Origin: Piscinibacter gummiphilus
Lineage (GTDB): Bacteria > Pseudomonadota > Gammaproteobacteria > Burkholderiales > Burkholderiaceae_C
DNA length: 64,000 nucleotides
Direction: 5' to 3'
NCBI RefSeq assembly: GCF_002116905.1
Contig: NZ_CP015118.1
Coordinates: 4,278,001 to 4,342,000, forward strand
Below, piece after piece: positions 26,681-35,540 of the stretch (the stretch's first letter is position 1; every line of letters starts with the position of its first letter). The notes beneath the pieces were generated by a model that searched no databases, was not told the origin of the DNA, and was given only the letters and a program-made list of their open reading frames with translations. The position numbers were made by a program, and so were the translations under genes.

Positions 26681-28564
26681 TCAGTGGTTGGCGGCCGGGC
26701 GCAGCAGCGCCGGCTTCGCGCCGAAACGCTTGATGACCGAGGCCTCGATGCCGGCGGCGTCGAGCCCGTTGAGGCTCATCAGCTTGACCGGGTCGCCGTG
26801 TTCGATGAACTGGTCGGGCAGGCCCAGCACCAGCACGGGCACGTTCAGGCCGGCCGCCTGCAGGGCCTCGAGCACCGCGCTGCCCGCGCCACCCATCACG
26901 CAGCCGTCCTCCACCGTGACGAGGGCGTCGTGGGTGCGGGCCAGCTCGGCCACCAGGGCCGCGTCGAGCGGCTTGGCGTAGCGCATGTTCGCCACCGTGG
27001 CGCCGAGCTTCTCGGCGGCTTCGAGCGCGGGGTACAGCAGCGTGCCGAATGCCAGGATGGCCACGCGTTCGCCGCGGCGGCGCACCTCGCCCTTGCCCCA
27101 CGGCAGGGTCTCGAGGCCGTCGCCCGGCACCACGCCGACACCGGCGCCGCGCGGGTAGCGCACGGCCACCGGATGGTTCTGCGCGTAGGCCGTGCTCAGC
27201 AGCTGGCGGCACTCGCGCTCGTCGGCCGGGGTCAGCACGCTGACGTTCGGGATGCAGCGCAGGAAGGCGATGTCGTAGTTGCCCGCGTGCGTAGCGCCGT
27301 CGGCACCGACCAGGCCCGCGCGGTCGAGCGCGAACACCACCGGGAGGTTCTGGATGGCGACGTCGTGCACGAGCTGGTCGTACGCGCGCTGCAGGAAGGT
27401 GGAGTAGATGGCCACGACGGGCTTCATGCCCTCGCAGGCGAGGCCGCCCGCGAACGTGACGGCGTGCTGCTCGGCGATGCCCACGTCGTGGTACCGCTTC
27501 GGGAACCGCTGCTCGAACTCGACCATGCCCGAACCCTCGCGCATCGCGGGCGTGATGCCCACGAGGCGCTCGTCGGCGGCGGCCATGTCGCACAGCCACT
27601 GGCCGAACACCTGCGTGAAGGTGGTCTTGGGCACACCCGACGGCTTCTTCAGGCCCTCGGCGGGGTTGAACTTGCCCGGGCCGTGGTACGCGATGGGGTC
27701 GGCCTCGGCGAGCTTGTAGCCGTAGCCCTTCTTCGTGACGACGTGCAGGAACAGCGGGCCCTTCATGCCGCGCAGGTTCTCGAGCGTGGGCACGAGCGAG
27801 TCGAGGTCGTGGCCGTCGATGGGGCCGAAGTACGTGAAGCCGAACTCCTCGAAGATCGTGCACGGCACGACCATGCCCTTCGCGTGCTCTTCGAGGCGGC
27901 GGGCCAGCTCGAACAGCGGGGGCGCGTTCTTCAGCACGTTCTTCGCGGTGTCGCGCGCCGTGGCGTAGAACTTGCCGCTCATCAGGCGGGCGAAGTAGCG
28001 GTTGAGCGCCCCGACCGGCGGGGAGATCGACATGTCGTTGTCGTTGAGCACCACGATCATGTTGGCGCCCGCGACCCCGGCGTTGTTCAGGGCCTCGAAG
28101 GCCATGCCGGCCGTCATGGCGCCGTCGCCGATCACGGCGATGGAGCGGCGGTCCTCGCCCTTCATCTTCGCGGCCACGGCCATGCCGAGCGCGGCCGAGA
28201 TGGAGGTGGACGAGTGGGCGGTGCCGAAGGTGTCGTACTCGCTCTCGTCGCGGCGCGGGAAGCCCGACAGGCCGCCCAGCTGACGCAGCGTCGACATGCG
28301 GTCGCGGCGGCCGGTGAGGATCTTGTGCGGGTAGGTCTGGTGGCCCACGTCCCAGACGATGCGGTCCTGCGGCGTGTTGAACACGTGGTGCAGCGCGATG
28401 GTCAGCTCGACCGTGCCCAGGTTCGACGACAGGTGCCCGCCGGTCTGCGAGACGCTCTGCAGCAGGAATTCGCGCAGCTCGGCGGAGAGCTGCTTGAGTT
28501 CCAGCCGCGACAAGCCGCGCAGGTCGGCCGGGCCGTCGATCTTTTGCAGGAGGGTGGGGTTCAT
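26681..28564 (-). CDS. dxs: 1-deoxy-D-xylulose-5-phosphate synthase
   Basis: 627-aa thiamine-diphosphate enzyme that condenses pyruvate and glyceraldehyde 3-phosphate in the first step of the MEP isoprenoid pathway. The ThDP motif starts at GDGAM (146-150) and ends near Asn176 in VVLNDNDMSIS. Other conserved sites are the HLSSNLG segment (44-50) and WDVGHQ (71-76). The transketolase-like C-terminal half carries EQHAVTFA. The ATG at 28564 shares one base with the ispA stop (TGATG), which fixes the start; a longer frame running into ispA is an artefact. Grouping with ispA places two isoprenoid steps in one operon. Confidence 0.98.
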   Translation of the reverse strand: MNPTLLQKIDGPADLRGLSRLELKQLSAELREFLLQSVSQTGGHLSSNLGTVELTIALHHVFNTPQDRIVWDVGHQTYPHKILTGRRDRMSTLRQLGGLSGFPRRDESEYDTFGTAHSSTSISAALGMAVAAKMKGEDRRSIAVIGDGAMTAGMAFEALNNAGVAGANMIVVLNDNDMSISPPVGALNRYFARLMSGKFYATARDTAKNVLKNAPPLFELARRLEEHAKGMVVPCTIFEEFGFTYFGPIDGHDLDSLVPTLENLRGMKGPLFLHVVTKKGYGYKLAEADPIAYHGPGKFNPAEGLKKPSGVPKTTFTQVFGQWLCDMAAADERLVGITPAMREGSGMVEFEQRFPKRYHDVGIAEQHAVTFAGGLACEGMKPVVAIYSTFLQRAYDQLVHDVAIQNLPVVFALDRAGLVGADGATHAGNYDIAFLRCIPNVSVLTPADERECRQLLSTAYAQNHPVAVRYPRGAGVGVVPGDGLETLPWGKGEVRRRGERVAILAFGTLLYPALEAAEKLGATVANMRYAKPLDAALVAELARTHDALVTVEDGCVMGGAGSAVLEALQAAGLNVPVLVLGLPDQFIEHGDPVKLMSLNGLDAAGIEASVIKRFGAKPALLRPAANH

Positions 28565-29484
28565 CAGTTGTCTCTTTCCACGACCTTGTCGGCCAGCACC
28601 TTCAGGCGTTCGACGTTGGCGATGCCGCTTCGCGCGAGCGCCGCCTGCGCCTTGTTGCGCAGCTCCTCCGCGTGGGCACGCGCGGCCGGCAGGCCGAGGA
28701 TGCTCACGTAGGTGGGCTTGTTGTTGTCCATGTCCTTGCCGGCCGTCTTGCCGAGCGTTTCCGAGGCCTGCGTGACATCGAGGATGTCGTCGACCACCTG
28801 GAAGGCGAGGCCCACGGCGTCGCCGTAGTCGGCCAGGGCCGACCAGGCGGCGGGGGGCAGGTCGCCGCAGGCGGCCCCCATCAGCACGCTGCCCTGCAGC
28901 AGGGCGCCGGTCTTGCGGTGGTGCATGTCGCGCAGGGCCTGCTCGTTCAGGGGCACGCCGACGCTCGCGAGGTCGATGGCCTGGCCGCCGGCCATGCCGG
29001 CGTGGCCGGCCGAGCGGGCCAGCAGCGAACACAACTTGGCCTGCAGGGCCGCGGGCACCCCGTCGTCGGGCGTGAGCACCTCGAAGGCGAGCGCCTGCAT
29101 GGCGTCACCCGCCAGCATGGCCTGGGCCTCGCCGAACTGCACGTGCACGGTGGGCTTGCCCCGGCGCAGCACGTCGTTGTCCATGCACGGCATGTCGTCG
29201 TGCACGAGGGAATAGGCGTGGATCAGCTCGACCGCGCAGGCGGCGCGCAGCGAGGCCTCGCGGTGGCCGCCCACCGCCTGGGCGGCGGCCAGCACCAGCA
29301 GCGGACGCAGGCGCTTGCCGCCGTCGAGCACGCCATAGCGCATGGCCTGGCCGAGGCCGGCCGGCGCGGTGCCGGGCACCCAGGCCGACAGCGCCGACTC
29401 GACGGTGTCCAGCTCGGCCCGGAGCCACGCGTCGAAGGGCACCGACTGCGGCACGGAGGCAGCGGCTACGGAAAACAAGCTCAT
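28564..29484 (-). CDS. ispA: Farnesyl diphosphate synthase (short-chain polyprenyl synthase)
   Basis: 306-aa all-helical prenyltransferase that extends DMAPP/GPP to farnesyl diphosphate. Both aspartate-rich motifs are intact: DDMPCMD (96-102) and DDILD (232-236). GGKRLRPLL is at 55-63. It overlaps xseB by four bases (ATGA) and dxs by one. The product chain length is inferred from the conserved xseB-ispA-dxs setting. Confidence 0.95.
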   Translation of the reverse strand: MSLFSVAAASVPQSVPFDAWLRAELDTVESALSAWVPGTAPAGLGQAMRYGVLDGGKRLRPLLVLAAAQAVGGHREASLRAACAVELIHAYSLVHDDMPCMDNDVLRRGKPTVHVQFGEAQAMLAGDAMQALAFEVLTPDDGVPAALQAKLCSLLARSAGHAGMAGGQAIDLASVGVPLNEQALRDMHHRKTGALLQGSVLMGAACGDLPPAAWSALADYGDAVGLAFQVVDDILDVTQASETLGKTAGKDMDNNKPTYVSILGLPAARAHAEELRNKAQAALARSGIANVERLKVLADKVVERDN

Positions 29485-29723
29485 GAATCAGTCCAGGGTT
29501 TCAGCTGACCGTCCTCGAGCAACCGGACCTGGGTTTCCACGGCGTCCAGTCTCGAACGGCAGAAATTCAACAGTTCGGCCCCTCGGCGATAGCTGCCGAG
29601 CAGCGCGTCGAGCGGCAATTGCCCGCCCTCCATCGCTGCCACGAGGCGTTCCAGCTCGGCCAGGGCTTCTTCATAGCTGTCGGGCAGCTGAGCAGCGGTC
29701 GGGGCGGGGGGAGCTTTGGCCAT
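29481..29723 (-). CDS. xseB: Exodeoxyribonuclease VII small subunit
   Basis: 80-aa helical protein. XseB binds the large subunit XseA to form exonuclease VII. The core SYEEALAELERLVAAMEGG followed by PLDALLGSYRRGAELLNFC is the family signature. The ATG at 29723 was chosen over a longer frame because it gives the standard small length. First gene of the isoprenoid/lol run; xseA is not in the window. Confidence 0.94.
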   Translation of the reverse strand: MAKAPPAPTAAQLPDSYEEALAELERLVAAMEGGQLPLDALLGSYRRGAELLNFCRSRLDAVETQVRLLEDGQLKPWTDS

Positions 29724-29963
29724 CGTGCGAAGGAAATAGGGGATTGTAGTCAGGCCGGACACGGCGGGACATCCCGGGTTACCGCCTGTAGCTTCCCCGC
29801 AATGGGGGTCTTGCACGGAGGGCTGCTCGGCGTCATGCCCTTCCTTCCGTTACAATCCGGGGCCTCGCTAAAAACAGCGCGCCGTGCGCAGCGAGACATC
29901 CCACTCCTGCGGTCACCCCCCGGGGGTGGCCGTGAACATCGGTTATAGGAGATCCTCGGGATC
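29724..29963. promoter_or_regulatory. Divergent intergenic region between xseB and the Rieske oxygenase
   Basis: This 240-nt gap should hold two divergent promoters. On the minus strand TACAAT at 29748-29743 lies 19 nt before the xseB ATG. On the plus strand TTACAAT at 29850-29856 lies about 107 nt before the oxygenase ATG. Neither has a convincing -35. A C-run and G-run (around 29917-29930) could pair in the oxygenase leader. Confidence 0.35.
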
Positions 29964-31076
29964 ATGTCCGACCTGAGCCTCACCCTCGAAGCTCTCGAGC
30001 AGCATCGCTCGCAACTCCCCGTAGCAGCCTACTTCGACGACGACCTCCATCGCCGCGAGATGGAGCTGATCTTCCAGCACGGTCCCCGGTACCTCGGCCA
30101 CGAACTCGCCGTGCCCGAGGTCGGCGACCACTACGCCCTGCCCCAGGAGGGGGAAGGCCGCGCGCTCGTGCGCACCGCCGAGGGCATCCAGCTGCTGTCG
30201 AACGTCTGCCGCCACCGCCAGGCGGTGATGCTGCGCGGGCGCGGCAACACCGGCAAGAACATCGTGTGCCCCCTGCACCGCTGGACCTACGACCTGAAGG
30301 GCCAGCTGGTGGGCGCCCCGCATTTCCCCGAAGACCCCTGCCTCCACCTGAACGCCTACAAGACGCGCAGCTGGAACGGGCTGATCTTCGAGGACAACGG
30401 CCGCGACATCGCCGCCGAGCTGGGCCAGATCGGCCCCCGCGCCGCGCTCGACTTCGACGGCTACGTGCTCGACCGCGTGCACGTGCACGAGTGCGACTAC
30501 AACTGGAAGACGTTCATCGAGGTGTACCTCGAGGACTACCACGTGGGCCCGTTCCACCCCGGCCTGAGCCAGTTCGTCACCTGCAACGACCTCGAGTGGG
30601 AGTTCGGCAGGCACCACTCGGTGCAGACCGTGGGCACCAACAACGCCCTCGTGAAGGCCGGCTCGGACGTGTACCGCAAGTGGCACGACGCCGTGCTCGC
30701 GTTCCGCGACGGCGTGCCGCCCGAGCGCGGGGCCATCTGGCTCACGTACTACCCGAACATCATGATCGAGTGGTATCCGCACGTGCTGGTGGTCTCGGCG
30801 CTGTACCCGAAGGGGCCGCAGAAGACCGTCAACGTGGTGGAGTTCTACTACCCCGAGGAAATCCACGCGTTCGAGCGCGACTTCGTCGACGCCCAGCAGG
30901 CCGCCTACCTGGAGACCTGCGTCGAGGACGACGAGATCGCCCTGCGCATGGACGCCGGCCGCAAGGCGCTGCACGAACGCGGCGACAACGAAGTGGGTCC
31001 CTATCAATCCCCGATGGAAGACGGCATGCGCGAGTTCCATGCCTGGTACCGCCGAACGATGAATTTCCGAGCCTGA
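29964..31076 (+). CDS. Rieske non-heme iron oxygenase, alpha subunit
   Basis: 370-aa ring-hydroxylating-type oxygenase. The N-terminal Rieske [2Fe-2S] domain has Cys82-x-His84 and Cys102-x2-His105 (CRHR...CPLH). The C-terminal catalytic domain carries the mononuclear iron ligands His193 and His198 in EDYHVGPFH. These enzymes use O2 and electrons from a reductase to hydroxylate, demethylate or oxidise a substrate that I cannot name. No ferredoxin, reductase or beta subunit gene is adjacent, so electron supply is from elsewhere. Its stop shares a base with the start of an EamA permease (TGATG), hinting that product export or substrate handling is linked. Confidence 0.93.
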   Translation: MSDLSLTLEALEQHRSQLPVAAYFDDDLHRREMELIFQHGPRYLGHELAVPEVGDHYALPQEGEGRALVRTAEGIQLLSNVCRHRQAVMLRGRGNTGKNIVCPLHRWTYDLKGQLVGAPHFPEDPCLHLNAYKTRSWNGLIFEDNGRDIAAELGQIGPRAALDFDGYVLDRVHVHECDYNWKTFIEVYLEDYHVGPFHPGLSQFVTCNDLEWEFGRHHSVQTVGTNNALVKAGSDVYRKWHDAVLAFRDGVPPERGAIWLTYYPNIMIEWYPHVLVVSALYPKGPQKTVNVVEFYYPEEIHAFERDFVDAQQAAYLETCVEDDEIALRMDAGRKALHERGDNEVGPYQSPMEDGMREFHAWYRRTMNFRA

Positions 31077-31969
31077 TGCCCGCTTCCGCCCTGATGGTCC
31101 TGGCGACCTTCCTGTTCGCCACGATGGGGGTGTGCGTCAAGCTCGCCTCCAGCCTCTACGGCACCGGCGAGATCGTCTTCTACCGCGGCCTGATCGGGGC
31201 CACGATGCTGTTCATCGTCAGCCGCGTCCGCGGCGGCACGCTGCGCACCGGCGTGCCCGGCATGCACTTCTGGCGCTCGCTCACCGGCGTCACGGCGCTG
31301 TGCATGTGGTTCTATTCCATCGGCAACCTGCCGCTCGCCACGTCGATGACGCTGAACTACATGTCGTCGGTGTGGATGGCGCTGTTCCTGATCGGCGGCG
31401 CCGTGGCCCTGGGCACCACCCGGGTCGACGGCAAGGTCGTGGGCACCATCCTGCTCGGCTTCGGCGGCGTGGCGCTCGTGCTGCGCCCCACCATCGACCA
31501 GCAGCAGCTGTGGCACGGCCTCGTGGGGCTGATCTCGGGGATGATCTCGGCCACGGCCTACCTGCAGGTCACGGCCCTCGGCCGGGCCGGCGAGCCCGAG
31601 TACCGCACCGTCTTCTACTTCTCGCTGGGCGGTGTGGTGGCCGGCGCGGGCATGACGCTGCTCAACGACGGTTTCCACGCCCACACCTGGAAGGGCGCCG
31701 GGCTGCTGATCGCCGTGGGCCTGCTCGCCACCACGGCCCAGCTGCTGATGACCCGCGCGTACGCCACGGGCCGCACGCTCGTCAACGCGAGCCTGCAGTA
31801 CCTGGGCATCGCGTTCGCGTTCGGCTACGGCGTGCTGCTGTTCGACGACCCGGTCACCTGGATGGCGCTGGCCGGCATGGCGCTGATCATCGGCGCCGGG
31901 GTCGCGGCCACGATGCTGCGCACCAAGGTCACGAACAAGACCGACACCACCATCATGAACGAGACCTGA
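31076..31969 (+). CDS. EamA/DMT-family permease coupled to the Rieske oxygenase
   Basis: 297-aa inner-membrane protein with ten helices in two EamA repeats. The ATG at 31076 overlaps the oxygenase stop by one base, so the two are translationally coupled. It is followed 13 nt later by the sulfurtransferase gene. The C-terminal tail after the last helix is short and polar (TKVTNKTDTT). Substrate unknown. Confidence 0.88.
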   Translation: MPASALMVLATFLFATMGVCVKLASSLYGTGEIVFYRGLIGATMLFIVSRVRGGTLRTGVPGMHFWRSLTGVTALCMWFYSIGNLPLATSMTLNYMSSVWMALFLIGGAVALGTTRVDGKVVGTILLGFGGVALVLRPTIDQQQLWHGLVGLISGMISATAYLQVTALGRAGEPEYRTVFYFSLGGVVAGAGMTLLNDGFHAHTWKGAGLLIAVGLLATTAQLLMTRAYATGRTLVNASLQYLGIAFAFGYGVLLFDDPVTWMALAGMALIIGAGVAATMLRTKVTNKTDTTIMNET

Positions 31970-31982
31970 GGACCCGCACGCC

Positions 31983-32825
31983 ATGGACACGCCGCTGATC
32001 TCCGCCTCCGCGCTGCTGGGCGCGTCCCCTGCCCCGCTGCTGCTCGACTGCAGCTTCGACCTCGCCGACGCGGCGGCCGGCGAACAAGCGTACGTGCTGG
32101 GCCACCTGCCCGGCGCGCTGTACGTGCACCTCGACCGCGACCTGTCGGGCGCGAAGACCGGCATGAACGGCCGCCATCCGCTGCGCACGCGCGACGAATA
32201 TGCCGCGTGGATGGCTTCGGTCGGCATCGGCCCGGACCGCGAGGTGGTGGTGTACGACCGCCAGGCCGGCATGTTCGCGGTGCGTGCGTGGTGGGTGCTG
32301 CGCTGGATGGGGCACACGCGGGTCGCGCTGCTCGACGGCGGCGTCGACGCCTGGGTGCGCGCCGGCGGATCGCTCGCCACCGACGTGCCCGTGCCGAAGC
32401 CCGTGGCCATCACGCCCGCGCCCGCGCCCGCCATGCCCACGCTGGATGCCGCCGCCGTCCTCGCCCGCCTGCCCGGCCTGCGCCTGCTCGACGCCCGCGC
32501 GCCCGAGCGCTACCGGGGCGACGTCGAACCCATCGACCGCGTCGCCGGCCACATCCCCGGCGCCCGCAACCGCTTCTTCAAGGACAACCTGCAGGCCGAC
32601 GGCACCTTCAAGCCGGCCGCGCAGCTTCGCGCCGAGTACGCCCCGCTGGTCGACGGCGCGGCAAAGGGGTCGGTGGTGGTGTCGTGCGGCTCGGGGGTCA
32701 CGGCGTGCCATGACGTGCTCGCGATGGAAGTCGCCGGCCTCGGCACCGCCACGCTGTACCCGGGATCGTGGAGCGAGTGGTCGGCGGATCCGGAGCGCCC
32801 GGTGGAGAAGTCCCCGGCCGCGTAG
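31983..32825 (+). CDS. Thiosulfate/3-mercaptopyruvate sulfurtransferase (two-domain rhodanese)
   Basis: 280-aa protein with two rhodanese domains, N-terminal inactive and C-terminal catalytic. The active-site loop is SCGSGVTACH, the CGSGVTA form typical of 3-mercaptopyruvate sulfurtransferase (SseA type) and also seen in some thiosulfate sulfurtransferases. The first domain has the conserved LLDCSFDL and GHLPGALYVHLD elements. It transfers sulfane sulfur to cyanide or thiol acceptors in the cytoplasm. It lies 13 nt behind the EamA gene and ahead of uspA, which has its own promoter. Confidence 0.93.
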   Translation: MDTPLISASALLGASPAPLLLDCSFDLADAAAGEQAYVLGHLPGALYVHLDRDLSGAKTGMNGRHPLRTRDEYAAWMASVGIGPDREVVVYDRQAGMFAVRAWWVLRWMGHTRVALLDGGVDAWVRAGGSLATDVPVPKPVAITPAPAPAMPTLDAAAVLARLPGLRLLDARAPERYRGDVEPIDRVAGHIPGARNRFFKDNLQADGTFKPAAQLRAEYAPLVDGAAKGSVVVSCGSGVTACHDVLAMEVAGLGTATLYPGSWSEWSADPERPVEKSPAA

Positions 32826-32836
32826 GACATCCGTCA

Positions 32837-32865
32837 TTGACCGGTCACCGCGGCCGGTCTACGCT
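32837..32865 (+). promoter_or_regulatory. Sigma-70-type promoter of the universal stress protein gene
   Basis: TTGACC (32837-32842), a 17-nt spacer, and TACGCT (32860-32865). Within the spacer GACCGG (32839-32844) and CCGGTC (32854-32859) form an inverted repeat that could be an operator. This is the best -35/-10 pair seen in the window. Confidence 0.6.
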
Positions 32866-32895
32866 GGGGCCGTTGCATCCGCAAGGAGGTCCACC

Positions 32896-33330
32896 ATGTT
32901 CCAACGCATCCTGGTCCCCACCGACGGTTCGGACATCACGCAGAAGTCCGTGGCCAGCGCCCTCTCACTGGCCGCCTCCCTGGGCGCCCGCGTCTACGTG
33001 CTGAGCGTGAAGGAACCCTTCCCGTACAGCGCCATCTCGGAGATGCAGCCCACGCCGCCTCAGGAATTCTTCGAGGCGCAGGAGCGCATCGCCGCCAGCC
33101 GCGTGGCCGACGTCGCCGCACTGGCCGAGGCGCAGGGCGTGGTCTGCGAGACCCACACCATCGAGGCGCTGCACCCGTGGGAAGCCATCATCGAACACGC
33201 GCAGCACAAGGCCTGCGACCTGATCGTGATGGCCTCGCACGGGCGGCGCGGCGTGACCGCGCTGCTGCTGGGCAGCGAGACCCAGAAGGTGCTCACGCAC
33301 ACCAAGATCCCGGTGCTGGTCGTCCGCTGA
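32896..33330 (+). CDS. Universal stress protein UspA family
   Basis: 144-aa single-domain Usp fold protein. It starts with the hallmark RILVPTDGSD strand and has the ATP-binding loop SHGRRG followed after nine residues by GS (GxxG-x9-GS), so it likely binds ATP. Such proteins aid survival under stress or starvation; the specific role is unknown. A strong AAGGAGG ribosome-binding site precedes the ATG. The gene ends exactly where the convergent chemoreceptor gene ends (33330/33331), with no spacer for separate terminators. Confidence 0.93.
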   Translation: MFQRILVPTDGSDITQKSVASALSLAASLGARVYVLSVKEPFPYSAISEMQPTPPQEFFEAQERIAASRVADVAALAEAQGVVCETHTIEALHPWEAIIEHAQHKACDLIVMASHGRRGVTALLLGSETQKVLTHTKIPVLVVR

Positions 33331-34785
33331 TCAGGTTCCGAGCGATCGGGGTGCCAGCAGGAAGCGGCGCACCACCGCGTTGAGGCGCCGCGCCTGCATC
33401 TTCAGACTCTCGGCGGCGGCCGCGCTTTCTTCCACGAGCGCGGCGTTCTGCTGCGTCGCCTGGTCGAGCAGGCTCACCGACTCGCCGATGCGCGAGATGC
33501 CCTCGCTCTGGCGGCCCGAGGCCACCGAGATCTCGCCGATCAGCGTGCTCACGCGGCGCGCCTGTTCGACGATGTCGGCCATGCGGGAGCCCGCCTCGCC
33601 CACGAGGCCGGCCCCCGCGTCCACGCGTTCGGTCGAGCGCGCGATCAGCGCACGGATCTCCTTCGCGGCCACCGAGGAGCGCTGGGCCAGCGCCCGCACC
33701 TCGCCGGCCACCACGGCGAAGCCGCGGCCCTGCTCGCCCGCACGCGCGGCTTCCACCGCGGCGTTCAGGGCCAGGATGTTCGTCTGGAACGCGATGCCGT
33801 CGATCACGCCGATGATGTCGGCGATGTTGCGCGACGAGGCGGAGATGTCGTCCATCGTGCCCACCACGCGGCCCACCACCTCGCTGCCCTCGGCGGCCGC
33901 GGCCGACGCGTGGTCGGCCAGGCGGTTCGCGGTGTTCGCGGTCTCGGCGGTGCCCATCACGTGGCCCGTGAGCTGCTCCATCGACGAGACGGTGGCCTGC
34001 AGGTTCGTGGCTTGTTCCTCGGTGCGCTGGCTGAGGTCGAGGTTGCCGTTGGCGATCTCGGTGGCGGCCTCCTCCACGGTGGCGGCGGCCAGGCCCACGT
34101 CGGCCATCGCGGCCTCCACCTTGCCGAGCGTGGCCTTGAGCATCACCGCCGTGGGCGCCGACACCGGCACGTCGGCCACGTCGAGGTTCAGCAGGCCGTC
34201 GCGGTCCACGCTGCGCACCAGGGCCGACAGCTCGGCCGCCTCGACCGCCGCGCGGCGCAGGCCGATCGCCAGGTACACCTCGATGGCCGTCTGCGCCACC
34301 ACGTAGATGGCGTGCATCATCGTCTTGAGCAGGTCCGGCTCGGGCGTGCAGTAGACACCCAGGTTCAAGGCCTGCAGGCGGTCGAACAGCACGTGGTGCA
34401 CGGCGAACAGGCCGGCGGCGAACACGAGCGGGCGCCAGTCGCGATAGACCAGGATCAGGCCCAGCAGCACGAACACGCCGAAGTGGAACTCGATGGTGCC
34501 GCGCCCGAGCTGGATGTGCAGCGCGATGGCCGCGACGTTGCAGACCGTGAGCACGATGCGCGCCGCACGGCGGCCGCGCATCGTCGCGATGGCGGCCGTG
34601 CCGGCGAGCAGCAGCACGGTGCTGACGATCGCGGCGGTGCCCAGCGTGCCGAAGTGGTGGCCGATGGCGAAGGCGGCCAGCGAACTGCACAGCAGCGTGA
34701 CCCACATGACGAGGTCGCCGGTGCGGTCGATGGCCGCCAGGTCGGCGGGGTCCGCGCGGACGGGGGACGGTGAAGCGAAGGACAT
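33331..34785 (-). CDS. Methyl-accepting chemotaxis protein with intramembrane sensor region
   Basis: 484-aa chemoreceptor. Instead of two helices around a periplasmic ligand domain, residues ~25-178 form about six closely spaced helices. These carry a histidine/acid set: His90, Glu99, His101 (IEFHF), His130-His131 (AVHH) and His158. The cytoplasmic signalling domain follows (~185-484). Its hairpin tip, about 365-385, includes GQGRGFAVVAGEVRALAQRS and binds CheA/CheW. A GGAGAT site precedes the ATG at 34785. The N-terminal module resembles membrane sensors I recall from some GGDEF and kinase proteins. I infer a metal, heme, light or gas sensor. Confidence 0.9.
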   Translation of the reverse strand: MSFASPSPVRADPADLAAIDRTGDLVMWVTLLCSSLAAFAIGHHFGTLGTAAIVSTVLLLAGTAAIATMRGRRAARIVLTVCNVAAIALHIQLGRGTIEFHFGVFVLLGLILVYRDWRPLVFAAGLFAVHHVLFDRLQALNLGVYCTPEPDLLKTMMHAIYVVAQTAIEVYLAIGLRRAAVEAAELSALVRSVDRDGLLNLDVADVPVSAPTAVMLKATLGKVEAAMADVGLAAATVEEAATEIANGNLDLSQRTEEQATNLQATVSSMEQLTGHVMGTAETANTANRLADHASAAAAEGSEVVGRVVGTMDDISASSRNIADIIGVIDGIAFQTNILALNAAVEAARAGEQGRGFAVVAGEVRALAQRSSVAAKEIRALIARSTERVDAGAGLVGEAGSRMADIVEQARRVSTLIGEISVASGRQSEGISRIGESVSLLDQATQQNAALVEESAAAAESLKMQARRLNAVVRRFLLAPRSLGT

Positions 34786-34937
34786 GGTCGGGATCTCCAG
34801 GGGCGGCCGTGCAGACCACCCGCTGGCACCGCCCCGACGCCCGGCCACGCGGGCGCCGGCGGGCGCCTCGGGCAGGGATCCCTCCATTTCGGCCACGGGC
34901 CGGGCAACTTGAGGTCATCCCGGCCAAGTTGTCCCGG

Positions 34938-35540
34938 TCAGGTCGGGTACTTCACCGTGCAGCCGTACGCCTTCGTCACCGGCTGGCTCACCGGCTTGCC
35001 GGCCAGCGCCTCGCCGAGGGCCTGGTTCACGTAGTTCGTGGCCCCGGCGATGTCGGCCGGGTTCGACGTGGGCTTGCTGTCGATGGCGCCCGCGTAAATC
35101 AGCTGGCCCTTCGGGTCGACGATGTACATGTGCGGCGTGGTGGCCGCGCGGTAGGCCTTGCCGATGCTGCCGTCGTCGATCACCGACGCGGTGGCGGCCG
35201 CATGTTTCGTGGCCTGCCACGACTGCAGTTCGGTGCGCGCCTTGGGGTCGGCCGACGGCACCGTCTGGATCGACAGCCACACCACGCCCTTGGCCGTCGC
35301 GTCCTTCTGCGTGGCCGGCAGGTTGCCGCTGTCGTAGTGCTTCTTGACGAACGGGCACTCCGGGTTCGTCCACTCGAGCACGACGAACTTGCCCTTGAAG
35401 TCGGACAGCGCGACCGGCTTGCCGGCGAGGTCGGTGGCGGTGAAGGCCGGCGCGGGCTTGCCGACCGCCGCCTGCGCCATCGCGCCGCTGGCGGCCAGCA
35501 GCGCCACACCCAGCACGCCGAGTTTCCAGTGGTTCTTCAT
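34938..35540 (-). CDS. Periplasmic redoxin-domain (thioredoxin-fold) protein
   Basis: 200-aa exported protein. A signal peptide (~1-22) precedes an AhpC/TSA-Redoxin fold (~26-170). The active-site position reads NPECPFVKKHY, giving a single Cys62 rather than CxxC; another Cys (194) is near the C-terminus. It could act as a thiol peroxidase-like enzyme reduced by the DsbD-like protein encoded upstream, whose stop overlaps this start (ATGA). An AAGGAG ribosome-binding site is present. The 152-nt gap to the chemoreceptor gene has no recognisable feature. Confidence 0.85.
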   Translation of the reverse strand: MKNHWKLGVLGVALLAASGAMAQAAVGKPAPAFTATDLAGKPVALSDFKGKFVVLEWTNPECPFVKKHYDSGNLPATQKDATAKGVVWLSIQTVPSADPKARTELQSWQATKHAAATASVIDDGSIGKAYRAATTPHMYIVDPKGQLIYAGAIDSKPTSNPADIAGATNYVNQALGEALAGKPVSQPVTKAYGCTVKYPT

